A DNA stretch of 64,000 bases from Aestuariivivens insulae (GTDB lineage Bacteria > Bacteroidota > Bacteroidia > Flavobacteriales > Flavobacteriaceae): assembly GCF_022662195.1 (NCBI RefSeq), contig NZ_JAKMCS010000005.1, forward strand, positions 248,001 to 312,000. Direction: 5' to 3'. Shown here piece after piece: positions 16,797 to 24,426 of the stretch. Positions within the stretch are counted from its first letter, which is position 1. Every line of letters starts with the position of its first letter. Both the position numbers and the translations under genes were made by a program. Below the pieces are notes generated by a model. The model had not been told where the DNA came from. It saw nothing but the letters and a program-made list of their open reading frames with translations, and ran no database searches.

Positions 16797-16809
16797 TTTT
16801 GTTACAAAG
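16797..16809. promoter_or_regulatory. Candidate operator TTTTGTTACAAAG upstream of the YeeE-like gene
   Basis: The inverted repeat TTTGT-T-ACAAA matches 12 of 13 bases of 14873-14885. Only these two obvious copies were noticed in the window, both inside the sulfur cluster. It lies between the Crp-like regulator gene and the YeeE-like gene. Its link to the regulator is inference. Confidence 0.35.
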
Positions 16810-16821
16810 TTTACTAAACCC

Positions 16822-17457
16822 TTACAAGAGTTCAATTTTATTTCTACTTAATTTTATTTTTTCTTCGTTTTCCAATTGTTTTAGCAATCTGGAAATTACT
16901 ACACGCGAGGTATGCAGATCCTCGGCTATGTCTTGATGTTTTATATTAATCGTATTGGAGTCGTGCAACTTTGTTTTTTCTTTTAAATATTTGGTAAGGC
17001 GTTCGTCCATTTTCATAAAGGCGATATTGTCTATAGCGTCTAACATTTCATCAAAACGAATCTGGTAGCTTTCCAAGATAAAAGTCCTCCAGCTTTCATT
17101 ATTGTGAAACCATTGTAGCATATTTTCAACCGGAACCATAACGAGATCTGAATCTTTTTCTGCAACGGCCCGTATTTTACTTTTTGAAGCTCCCATACAA
17201 CACGTTAAGGACATGGTGCAGGTTTCTCCAGCTTCTAAAAAATAAATAAGCAGCTCATTTCCATGGTCATCTTCCCTTAAAATTTTAATATTGCCTGAAA
17301 GTAGGAGTGGAATAAACTTGAGCGGTTGGTTAATATCTATAATGATGTCATTGGTTTTAAATGATTTAAAAATACCTTTTTGGGCAATTTCATTGATGAG
17401 GTTTTCATCTAAAATATGACTGTACTTTTCTAGTAATAATGTTTTATTCATATTCAA
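16822..17457 (-). CDS. Crp/Fnr family regulator with conserved cysteines, next to sulfur genes
   Basis: 211 residues. Residues 25-130 form a cyclic-nucleotide-binding-like barrel, and the C-terminal winged helix includes DIAEDLHTSRVVISRLLKQLE (about 176-196). Three cysteines cluster at C80, C86 and C87 (GETCTMSLTCCMG). I recall this CxMxLTCCM segment from Crp-like regulators beside sulfur genes, so a thiol- or persulfide-sensing role is plausible but unproven. A second ATG at 17451 is an alternative start. It is divergent from the tRNA-Arg gene and upstream of the YeeE/TauE genes. Confidence 0.83.
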   Translation of the reverse strand: MNMNKTLLLEKYSHILDENLINEIAQKGIFKSFKTNDIIIDINQPLKFIPLLLSGNIKILREDDHGNELLIYFLEAGETCTMSLTCCMGASKSKIRAVAEKDSDLVMVPVENMLQWFHNNESWRTFILESYQIRFDEMLDAIDNIAFMKMDERLTKYLKEKTKLHDSNTINIKHQDIAEDLHTSRVVISRLLKQLENEEKIKLSRNKIELL

Positions 17458-17487
17458 AAATAATGATTTGAAAATTGAATTGAATAA

Positions 17488-17520
17488 TTTGGTGAAGTTT
17501 TAATAAAAATACTATATTTG
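17488..17520 (+). promoter_or_regulatory. Consensus promoter of the tRNA-Arg gene
   Basis: TTTG at 17488-17491 and TATATTTG at 17513-17520 are spaced by 21 bp, a full match to the Bacteroidota consensus. Transcription would begin near 17527, just before the tRNA at 17533. Confidence 0.8.
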
Positions 17521-17532
17521 CACCCTCGAAAC

Positions 17533-17606
17533 GGCCTCGTGGCGCAACTGAATAGCGCATCTGATTACGGCTCAGAAGGTTACAGGTTTGAATCCTGTCG
17601 AGGTCA
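17533..17606 (+). tRNA. tRNA-Arg (anticodon ACG)
   Basis: The full cloverleaf is visible. The acceptor arm GGCCTCG pairs with CGAGGTC (one G-U pair), the anticodon stem is TCTGA/TCAGA around the loop TTACGGC, and the T arm is ACAGG/CCTGT with TTTGAAT. The anticodon ACG reads CGU, with A34 presumably converted to inosine by TadA. The 3' CCA is not encoded. Promoter and terminator flank it closely. Confidence 0.95.
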
Positions 17607-17626
17607 CGAATAAATAGTTCAATTTG

Positions 17627-17658
17627 AAAAAACGCTCAAGCTTACTTGAGCGTTTTTT
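17627..17658 (+). terminator. Terminator after tRNA-Arg
   Basis: A 14-bp stem (arms 17627-17640 and 17645-17658, core CGCTCAAG/CTTGAGCG) with a CTTA loop ends in a run of seven T. Confidence 0.85.
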
Positions 17659-17713
17659 TGTTTGAAATATTTTAAAAGCGGAGCTTTTTAGGGATCATGC
17701 CCAAATGTTGTGT

Positions 17714-17935
17714 TTATGCATAAATTTGGGTCAGTCTGAAAAGGAAGAACTCGGTGTTTTTTACGCCTCTAAATTGAGTCCTGAAGGCCTTGATCTTTGC
17801 ATTGAAAGATTCAGCCGATGCATTTGTGCTTCTGTTAATAAAGTAATTGAGTATTGACCTGTAATTTAAGCTTATTGTATTGGCGATAGTATTGAAAGCC
17901 CTAAACCCTGTTTGTTCCACATCTAAACAAGACAT
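17714..17935 (-). pseudogene. ISL3-family transposase fragment (ISAon1-like C-terminus)
   Basis: 73 residues remain. The segment NRSTNASAESFNAKIKAFR and the ending FFLFRLTQIYA match the C-terminal part of DDE transposases of the ISL3 family found in Bacteroidota (ISAon1 type). The N-terminal catalytic region is absent, and the sequence upstream (17936-18052) does not continue it. It lies directly downstream of a tRNA gene. CCCAAAT...ATTTGGG (17700-17730) may be part of a former element end. Confidence 0.75.
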
Positions 17936-18052
17936 ATTACAACATTAAAACAATTAATTTTTTGTAAGATATTTTACTTTCCATCCAAAGAGAAAAATCT
18001 AAGTTTTTGTTAAAAAAACGATGCTTAAATAAAAATTTGTAATTTTGTTTTA

Positions 18053-18469
18053 ATGTTAAAGCAATTGTTACATAGAATAATGTCTGTTTTTATGGCTGTA
18101 GTGGTACTATGCTCTACTATGTCATTTACCATAAACATGCACTATTGTGGCGATACTTTAGTAGAAACAGCGGTCTTCCATAAGGCAAAAGGTTGTGGCA
18201 TGGAGATGCAAATGCCATCAAGTGCTCAATGTTCCGTTGAAAAAAATAATTGTTGTAGCGACAAAAAAATAGTTGTTGAAGGGCAAGACGAATTACAACT
18301 AAAGATTGATAAGGTATCTTTTGAACAAAAGCTATTTATTGCTTCATTCATTTATACTTATGTAAACCTTTTTGAAGGCTTAGATAAAAACGTAACGGCT
18401 TACGAAGACTATAGGCCGCCTCTCGTTATCAGGCAGATCTACAAGCTTGATGAGACTTACTTAATTTGA
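18053..18469 (+). CDS. HYC_CC_PP family protein
   Basis: 138 residues. A signal peptide or anchor spans about 8-28, followed by INMHYCGDTL (HYC), a central NNCCSDKK (CC) and RPPLV near the end (PP). This pattern defines the HYC_CC_PP family of Bacteroidota, often found before CusA-type efflux genes. The cysteine and methionine content (GCGMEMQMP) suggests binding of copper or silver in the periplasm, which is inference. It is 108 bp upstream of the RND pump gene and probably opens the metal-resistance operon. Confidence 0.8.
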   Translation: MLKQLLHRIMSVFMAVVVLCSTMSFTINMHYCGDTLVETAVFHKAKGCGMEMQMPSSAQCSVEKNNCCSDKKIVVEGQDELQLKIDKVSFEQKLFIASFIYTYVNLFEGLDKNVTAYEDYRPPLVIRQIYKLDETYLI

Positions 18470-18576
18470 TTTTAAATATTAGACTGTATTATCCTATGGC
18501 CATGCGTTATTAGGATTATTCCTTGTATGTGGTGTTTTCTTAATGCCAATGTCTAACTGTTTAATAATCAAAGTAT

Positions 18577-21500
18577 ATGCTAAATCGAAGCATTAAATTT
18601 TTAATAGAAAACAAACTTGTTGCCGTATTGTTGCTCGTTCTTTTTATAGGCTGGGGAACTATAAATGCACCTTTTAATTGGGATATAGGTTTTTTGCCAA
18701 ACGATCCAGTGGCAGTCGATGCCATTCCTGATATTGGTGAAAACCAACAAATCGTATTTACAACATGGGAAGGTCGCTCGCCGCAAGATATCGAGGATCA
18801 GATTACCTACCCTTTAACATCATCCCTATTGGGAATTTCTGGTGTAAAAACCATTAGAAGTTCATCGATGTTTGGATTTTCCAGTATCTATGTCATTTTT
18901 GAAGAAGGTGTTGATTTTTATTGGAGTCGGAGCCGAATTCTTGAAAAGCTAAATTCTTTACCCGATAATGTATTGCCAGAGAATGTAAAACCTTCTTTGG
19001 GGCCCGATGCTACTGGATTGGGACAAATATTTTGGTATACGCTTGAAGGGCGCGATGAAAAAGGCCAGGTTACCGGAGGCTGGGATTTACATGAATTAAG
19101 AAGCATACAAGATTACTATGTAAAATATGCACTATCGGCAGCTAGTGGTGTTTCAGAAGTAGCTTCAATTGGGGGGTATGTTCAAGAGTATCAAATAGAT
19201 GTCAATCCAGAATTGATGCGCCAATATAATATTGGTCTTAGTCAAATTGTAAAAGCGGTAAAGGAAAGCAATGCGGACATTGGAGCACAAACCATTGAAA
19301 TTAACCAAGCCGAGTACTTGGTTAGGGGATTAGGGTATATTAAATCTGTTTCAGACATTGAAAATGCGGTAGTAGCATCAGAAGATTTTACGGCTATAAA
19401 AGTCAATGACATCGCCAATGTATCCTTGGCACCAAAGGCAAGGCGTGGTATTTTGGATAAGGAAGGCGCAGAAGTTGTAGGCGGTGTAGTCGTTTCCCGT
19501 TATGGAGCGAATCCGTTGGAGGTCATCAATAATGTCAAGGCAAAGATTAATGAGATTAGTACTGGCTTACCCTCAAAAACCTTAAAGGATGGTAGAACCT
19601 CACAGCTTACCATAGTGCCTTTTTATGATAGAACAGAGCTTATTAAAGAAACCTTGGGCACGTTAAATGAGGCCTTAACATTAGAAATACTCATTACCAT
19701 TTTGGTTATTATCGTAATGGTATTTAACCTACGGGCCTCTATACTTATATCAGGGTTGCTTCCTGTGGCCGTATTGATGGTATTCATTGCAATGAAAGCC
19801 TTTGGTGTAGATGCGAACATCGTGGCGCTTTCGGGAATAGCTATTGCCATTGGAACCATGGTAGATGTTGGTGTTATTCTTTCAGAAAACATTATTAGGC
19901 ATTTGGATGATAATGATAGTGTCATTCCAACAGAGCGAGTGACGAGCGACGAGGAATCCCATAATGAGATGCTTCACAATGTTCAGAATGACAAGTTGCC
20001 AATAAACACAGTGGTTTATAACGCCACCAAAGAAGTCTCGGGAGCCATCATTACAGCGGTAATGACAACCATTATTAGTTTTATTCCAGTATTCACGATG
20101 ATAGGTGCAGAAGGCAAGCTCTTTAGACCGTTGGCCTTTACAAAAACATTTGCGCTAGTTGCCTCCATACTGGTTGCGCTATTTTTAATACCTCCCTTTG
20201 CCGCTTATCTATTTAGAAAGCGCCCCGTTAAACTACAGTTTAATTATGTTTTAAACGGACTGTTAATCTTGTTGGGAATGGTAACCCTTTTCTTTGGAAA
20301 CTGGCTAGGACTTATTCTTGTTGGTTTTGGAGTGGCATCGATTTTAAAGCTAAGAGGTCGTATAGACGAAAAGCAGTTGAACATAACTAGAATTGTCATT
20401 TCAGTATTAACCATTGTATTCCTATTAGCTGAATATTGGAGGCCATTAGGCGTTGATAAGAGTATTTTTTGGAACCTCATTTTTGTCGGTTTTATTTGTT
20501 TTGGGCTTTTAGGCGTGTTTACTTTATTTAGAAAATACTACACCCGTATTTTAACATGGGCCTTGGCTAATAAGTTATTATTTCTATCCATTCCAACGGT
20601 TATTGTGGTTTGTGGGTTTTTAATTATGAAAAACTCTGGTAAAGAATTCATGCCCGCCTTAAATGAAGGGTCTTTTCTTTTAATGCCAACATCCTTACCA
20701 CATTCGGGAGTAGAGGAGAATAAACGTGTTTTACAGCAATTGGATATGGCCGTGGCCAGTATCCCTGAAATTGAAACCGTTGTAGGAAAAGCAGGTAGGG
20801 TGGAATCGTCTTTAGATCCTGCACCATTGTCGATGTATGAAAACGTCATTCAGTATAAACCTGAATATATGCTTAATGAGCAAGGCGAGCGCCAACGGTA
20901 TAAAGTTAATGATGAAGGGTTGTTTGAATTAAAGGACGGAACTGTAATCGCGAATCCAAATTCTTCTGTCAGTTCGAGCGCAGTCGAGAACAAAGAAGGT
21001 ACTATCATGACTAAGCTACATGTTTCGGGGCATCAACTCATCCCCGACGATGATGGTGAGTTTTACCGCAATTGGCGGCCAGAAATACAATCGCCAAATG
21101 ATATTTGGAACGAAATTGTAAAGGTGACCAAATTGCCAGGCGTAACATCGGCTCCAAAATTACAGCCTATTGAAACCCGTTTGATTATGTTACAAACTGG
21201 AATGCGAGCGCCAATGGGCATTAAGGTAAAAGGACAGGATTTAAAACAGATTGAAGCCTTTGGAGTCCAGTTGGAATCTATTTTAAAACAAGTTGAAGGC
21301 GTAAAGACCGAAGCCGTTTTTGCCGATAGGATTGTTGGTAAGCCCTATTTGTTGATAGACATAGATAGAGATAAAATAGCACGTTATGGCGTTTCCATAA
21401 AGGAGGTTCAGGATGTTTTAAAAGTGGCCGTGGGCGGTATGGTGCTAACGCAGACCGTTGAAGGCCGTGAGCGTTATGGGGTACGTGTGCGTTATCCAAG

Positions 21501-22380
21501 GGAATTACGTGATAATCCTACCGATTTGGAGAATATTTACATTCCTGTGGCTAAAGGAAGCCCAGTACCACTAAGTGAATTAGCAACTATAAAATACGAG
21601 CAAGGAGCGCAGGTCATTAAAAGTGAGGACACCTTTTTAATAGGGTATGTGTTGTTCGATAAACTTAACGACTATGCCGAAGTGAACGTTGTTGAAAATG
21701 CCCAAGCATTAATACAATCAAAAATAGATGAAGGTGAACTGGTAGTGCCTAAAGGTATCAGTTATCAGTTTACGGGAACCTATGAAAACCAGATTCGGGC
21801 AGAAAAGACCTTGTCTGTGGTAGTGCCATTGGCTTTAATGATCATTTTTCTGATATTGTATTTTCAATTCCGTTCCGTGGCGACCTCTTTAATGGTGTTT
21901 ACTGGAATTGCAGTAGCTTTTGCTGGTGGATTTTTAATGATTTGGTTATACGGTCAAGATTGGTTTTTAAACTTTAATTTCTTTGGAGAAAATCTGCGCG
22001 ATTTATTCCAGATGCACCCCATTAATTTAAGTGTTGCCGTATGGGTAGGGTTTATTGCACTTTTTGGAATTGCAACAGACGATGGTGTTGTTATGGCAAC
22101 CTATTTAACACAAACATTCAGCAGGAATACACCTAAAACCAAACAGGAAGTTAGGGCTTCAGTTGTCGAAGCTGGCATAAAACGAATTCGTCCTTGTTTA
22201 ATGACCACAGCTACGACCATATTGGCTCTATTACCTGTATTGACATCAACGGGGAGAGGAAGTGATATTATGATTCCTATGGCTATCCCGAGTTTTGGAG
22301 GTATGCTCATCGCATTAATAACATTATTTATAGTGCCGGTGCTATATAGCTGGAAAGCTGAGATGAAAGTTGGAAGCTAG
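18577..22380 (+). CDS. cusA: CusA/CzcA-type heavy-metal RND efflux pump
   Basis: 1267 residues, a proton-driven inner-membrane pump of the heavy-metal efflux class, with 12 helices and two large periplasmic loops. WEGRSPQDIEDQITYPL at the N-terminus and GIATDDGVVMATYL near residue 1165 are family markers. It is longer than E. coli CusA (about 1047), partly because repeats have inserted in frame. A 24-residue insert (449-472, 19921-19992) starts VIPTERVTSDEE and ends HNVQND, and an 8-residue one (798-805, 20968-20991) reads VSSSAVEN. The last residues (VGS) come from a heptamer array. It works with the TolC-type and CusB-type proteins encoded downstream. Confidence 0.9.
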   Translation: MLNRSIKFLIENKLVAVLLLVLFIGWGTINAPFNWDIGFLPNDPVAVDAIPDIGENQQIVFTTWEGRSPQDIEDQITYPLTSSLLGISGVKTIRSSSMFGFSSIYVIFEEGVDFYWSRSRILEKLNSLPDNVLPENVKPSLGPDATGLGQIFWYTLEGRDEKGQVTGGWDLHELRSIQDYYVKYALSAASGVSEVASIGGYVQEYQIDVNPELMRQYNIGLSQIVKAVKESNADIGAQTIEINQAEYLVRGLGYIKSVSDIENAVVASEDFTAIKVNDIANVSLAPKARRGILDKEGAEVVGGVVVSRYGANPLEVINNVKAKINEISTGLPSKTLKDGRTSQLTIVPFYDRTELIKETLGTLNEALTLEILITILVIIVMVFNLRASILISGLLPVAVLMVFIAMKAFGVDANIVALSGIAIAIGTMVDVGVILSENIIRHLDDNDSVIPTERVTSDEESHNEMLHNVQNDKLPINTVVYNATKEVSGAIITAVMTTIISFIPVFTMIGAEGKLFRPLAFTKTFALVASILVALFLIPPFAAYLFRKRPVKLQFNYVLNGLLILLGMVTLFFGNWLGLILVGFGVASILKLRGRIDEKQLNITRIVISVLTIVFLLAEYWRPLGVDKSIFWNLIFVGFICFGLLGVFTLFRKYYTRILTWALANKLLFLSIPTVIVVCGFLIMKNSGKEFMPALNEGSFLLMPTSLPHSGVEENKRVLQQLDMAVASIPEIETVVGKAGRVESSLDPAPLSMYENVIQYKPEYMLNEQGERQRYKVNDEGLFELKDGTVIANPNSSVSSSAVENKEGTIMTKLHVSGHQLIPDDDGEFYRNWRPEIQSPNDIWNEIVKVTKLPGVTSAPKLQPIETRLIMLQTGMRAPMGIKVKGQDLKQIEAFGVQLESILKQVEGVKTEAVFADRIVGKPYLLIDIDRDKIARYGVSIKEVQDVLKVAVGGMVLTQTVEGRERYGVRVRYPRELRDNPTDLENIYIPVAKGSPVPLSELATIKYEQGAQVIKSEDTFLIGYVLFDKLNDYAEVNVVENAQALIQSKIDEGELVVPKGISYQFTGTYENQIRAEKTLSVVVPLALMIIFLILYFQFRSVATSLMVFTGIAVAFAGGFLMIWLYGQDWFLNFNFFGENLRDLFQMHPINLSVAVWVGFIALFGIATDDGVVMATYLTQTFSRNTPKTKQEVRASVVEAGIKRIRPCLMTTATTILALLPVLTSTGRGSDIMIPMAIPSFGGMLIALITLFIVPVLYSWKAEMKVGS
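19921..19992 (+). repeat. 72-bp palindromic repeat inserted in frame in cusA
   Basis: It begins GTCATTCC and ends GAATGAC. Inside lie GAGGAATCCCATAATGAGAT and GCTTCACAATGTTCAG, the pattern of palindromic repeats normally found between genes. Its length is a multiple of three and it has no stop in the cusA frame. It falls between HLDDNDS and KLPINTVVYNATKEV, a cytoplasmic loop where other CzcA proteins are shorter. Confidence 0.7.
20968..20991 (+). repeat. 24-bp half-element in frame in cusA
   Basis: GTCAGTTCGAGCGCAG plus TCGAGAAC is the same core as the intergenic element near 25058-25105 (GTCAGTTCGAGTG...TCGAGAAC). It adds eight residues (VSSSAVEN) in a periplasmic loop and keeps the frame. 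Confidence 0.6.
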
Positions 22381-22403
22381 AAGCTGGAAGTTAGAAGTTG
22401 GAA
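22369..22403 (+). repeat. Heptanucleotide array GYTRGAA at the 3' end of cusA
   Basis: The units are GTTGGAA, GCTAGAA, GCTGGAA, GTTAGAA and GTTGGAA. The cusA stop codon TAG lies in the second unit. It is the same heptamer family as at the folP end (6153-6173). Confidence 0.8.
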
Positions 22404-22451
22404 GTTTAGAGGTTAGACGTTGGTTAAAGTTTGAATGAAAAAATTAAAGTT

Positions 22452-22817
22452 ATGATAAAATCGCATAGAGATTTAAATGTACATAAGGAAGCATTTTCTC
22501 TCGCAATGGATATTTTTTGGTGCACGAGAAAATTTCCTAAAGATGAAATTTATTCACTTACCTCACAAATTGTTAGGTCATCACGTTCGGTCTCTTCAAA
22601 CATTAGTGAAGGTTGGGGCAAAAGAATGTATGAAGCTGTATTCAAACAACAATTAGATAATGTATTGGGATCTAATACGGAAACCCAAGATTGGCTTGAT
22701 TATTCTCATGCTTGTAATTATATAAGTCAAGAAGAACATCTTCAATTTTCTGAGCGAAATGATAAAGTAGGTAAAATGATAACAAAATTATATCAAAACT
22801 GGAAAAGTTATGAATAA
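22452..22817 (+). CDS. S23-like four-helix bundle protein inside the efflux operon
   Basis: 121 residues. The sequence HRDLNVHKEAFSLAMDIF, the FPKDEIYSLTSQIVRSSRSVSSNISEG segment (about residues 29-55) and the helical remainder identify the S23/four-helix bundle family, first known from intervening sequences in 23S rRNA genes. I chose the ATG at 22452 over a TTG at 22431 because it gives the usual MxxxRDL start. The gene separates cusA from the TolC gene and overlaps the latter by 8 bp. A role in efflux is not known, and it looks like an inserted gene. Confidence 0.8.
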   Translation: MIKSHRDLNVHKEAFSLAMDIFWCTRKFPKDEIYSLTSQIVRSSRSVSSNISEGWGKRMYEAVFKQQLDNVLGSNTETQDWLDYSHACNYISQEEHLQFSERNDKVGKMITKLYQNWKSYE

Positions 22818-24096
22818 CGTTAAGAAATCCCATTTTCAATCTCAAGTATCGAGTTTCAAGCATCGAGCTTCAAGCTACCAGCATCAAATAGTCTTGGTTC
22901 TTTGTTCTATATTCTTTGTTTTTAAAGGGAATGCCCAACAACTGGAAACACTTATCGACGAAGCATTAAAAAATAATCCAGAAATTCAATCCTTTGAGAT
23001 AAAACACCAAGTGGCTAGCGAAAAAGTGAATGAAGTCAATACAATTCCCAATACCGAATTTGGAGTTGGTTATTTTGTTAGCGAACCAGAAACAAGAACC
23101 GGGGCACAACGCTTTAAGATTTCGGCAAAACAAATGTTGCCGTGGTTTGGCACCATTACATCAAGAGAGCAGTATGTAACGTCGTTGGCCGATGCAAAAT
23201 ATGAAGATATTGTGATTGCCAAAAGAAAACTGGTAGCTTCAGTATCACAATCTTATTATAGCCTCTATGCGAATAAGGCTAAGCAAAACGTATTGACCAA
23301 TAACATTAAGCTATTGGAAACTTACGAAACGATGGCTTTAACGTCAGTTGAGGTAGGCAGAGCATCGGCTGTAGATGTGTTGCGTTTGCAAATGCGCCAT
23401 AATGATTTAGAGCAATTAAAAGCGGTTTTGCAACAACAATTTTTAGCTGAACAAACCCATTTAAATAATTTACTAAACAGAGGAAATGATATTGCTGTTA
23501 CCGTGGTTGATGATTTAACAATACCAACAGAAGAATTTGATGTAAATGCTGAAAGTTTAAATCTGCATCCAGAATTGTTAAAGTATGATAAACTATTCAA
23601 ATCCATAGAACAATCGGAGTTATTAAATCAAAAGGAAGGCAGTCCAATGATTGGTTTTGGATTGGATTATATCAATGTTGAGAAACGACCAAATGTGAAT
23701 TTCAGTGAAAACGGAAAGGATATACTAATGCCAATGGTTTCGGTATCCATTCCCATTTTCAACAAAAAATACAAATCCATTACTAAGCAGAATCGATTGC
23801 AGCAACAAGAACTTGTAGTTCAAAAAGAGGAGCGCTTAAATACTTTGGAAACCCTTTTGGATAAAGCGGTAAATGAACGTGTTTCAGCAAGAATAAGCTA
23901 TGCAACCCAAGTTAAAAACTTAAAACAAGCAAAAGATGCAGAAGACATTCTTATTAAAAGTTATGAAACAGGAACTATTGACTTTAAGGATGTTTTGGAC
24001 ATACAGGAATTGCAATTAAAGTTTCAGATGAACCAAATAGAGTCCATTAAAACCTACTATTGGCAGAGTGCCATTATTAATTATTTAACAAATTAA
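22810..24096 (+). CDS. TolC-family outer-membrane efflux channel
   Basis: 428 residues, a CusC/CzcC-like channel of the outer membrane with two repeated coiled-coil halves (for example VEVGRASAVDVLRLQMRHNDLEQL near 178, and YETGTIDFKDVLDIQELQL near 390). The signal peptide core is IVLVLCSIFFVFKGNAQQ (about 27-44). It is preceded by an unusual 26-residue extension encoded by six heptamers (22842-22883). The ATG at 22810 overlaps the S23-like gene. The protein completes the pump formed by the CusA-type and CusB-type proteins. Confidence 0.85.
   Translation: MNNVKKSHFQSQVSSFKHRASSYQHQIVLVLCSIFFVFKGNAQQLETLIDEALKNNPEIQSFEIKHQVASEKVNEVNTIPNTEFGVGYFVSEPETRTGAQRFKISAKQMLPWFGTITSREQYVTSLADAKYEDIVIAKRKLVASVSQSYYSLYANKAKQNVLTNNIKLLETYETMALTSVEVGRASAVDVLRLQMRHNDLEQLKAVLQQQFLAEQTHLNNLLNRGNDIAVTVVDDLTIPTEEFDVNAESLNLHPELLKYDKLFKSIEQSELLNQKEGSPMIGFGLDYINVEKRPNVNFSENGKDILMPMVSVSIPIFNKKYKSITKQNRLQQQELVVQKEERLNTLETLLDKAVNERVSARISYATQVKNLKQAKDAEDILIKSYETGTIDFKDVLDIQELQLKFQMNQIESIKTYYWQSAIINYLTN
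22842..22883 (+). repeat. Heptanucleotide array in the 5' end of the TolC gene
   Basis: There are six 7-bp units: TCAAGTA, TCGAGTT, TCAAGCA, TCGAGCT, TCAAGCT and ACCAGCA. 42 bp equals 14 codons, so the frame is kept. In the reverse complement the units (GCTTGAA) resemble the array at the end of cusA in opposite orientation. Confidence 0.7.
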
Positions 24097-24132
24097 AATT
24101 CAATCAATAATAAATCAAAAATCAAATTAAAA

Positions 24133-24384
24133 ATGAAGAAAGTAAAAACAATTTTAGGAATTCTAGTGTTAGGTGTAATGCTAACCGTGGTATCATGTAA
24201 AGATGCAAAAAAAGAAGAAGCTACAACCAAAACAGAACAAGCGGAGAAGAAAGAATACGCTTCGGCTTATGTGTGTCCAATGCACTGTGAAGGAAGTGGC
24301 AGTGATGCAGCAGGTGAGTGCCCCAAATGTGGTATGGCCTATGTAGAAAATAAAAACCATAATAAAAATGGTCACGAACACTGA
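24133..24384 (+). CDS. Small metal-binding lipoprotein (HMBD)
   Basis: 83 residues. A lipoprotein signal peptide ends at LTVVSC (C22). The domain YVCPMHCEGSGSDAAGECPKCGMAY (about 50-74) is the heavy-metal-binding domain that is also found at the N-termini of the CopA and CusB proteins encoded downstream. The C-terminus is histidine-rich (NHNKNGHEH). It probably binds copper or silver in the periplasm and may pass it to the efflux adaptor. Confidence 0.85.
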   Translation: MKKVKTILGILVLGVMLTVVSCKDAKKEEATTKTEQAEKKEYASAYVCPMHCEGSGSDAAGECPKCGMAYVENKNHNKNGHEH

Positions 24385-24426
24385 TTGTAAGAAATAAAAA
24401 AATAATCAAGATTAAAAATTAAAACA

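Noticed and set aside
17714-17935. Functional insertion sequence
   Set aside because: Only the transposase C-terminus is left. No catalytic region or paired ends could be found.
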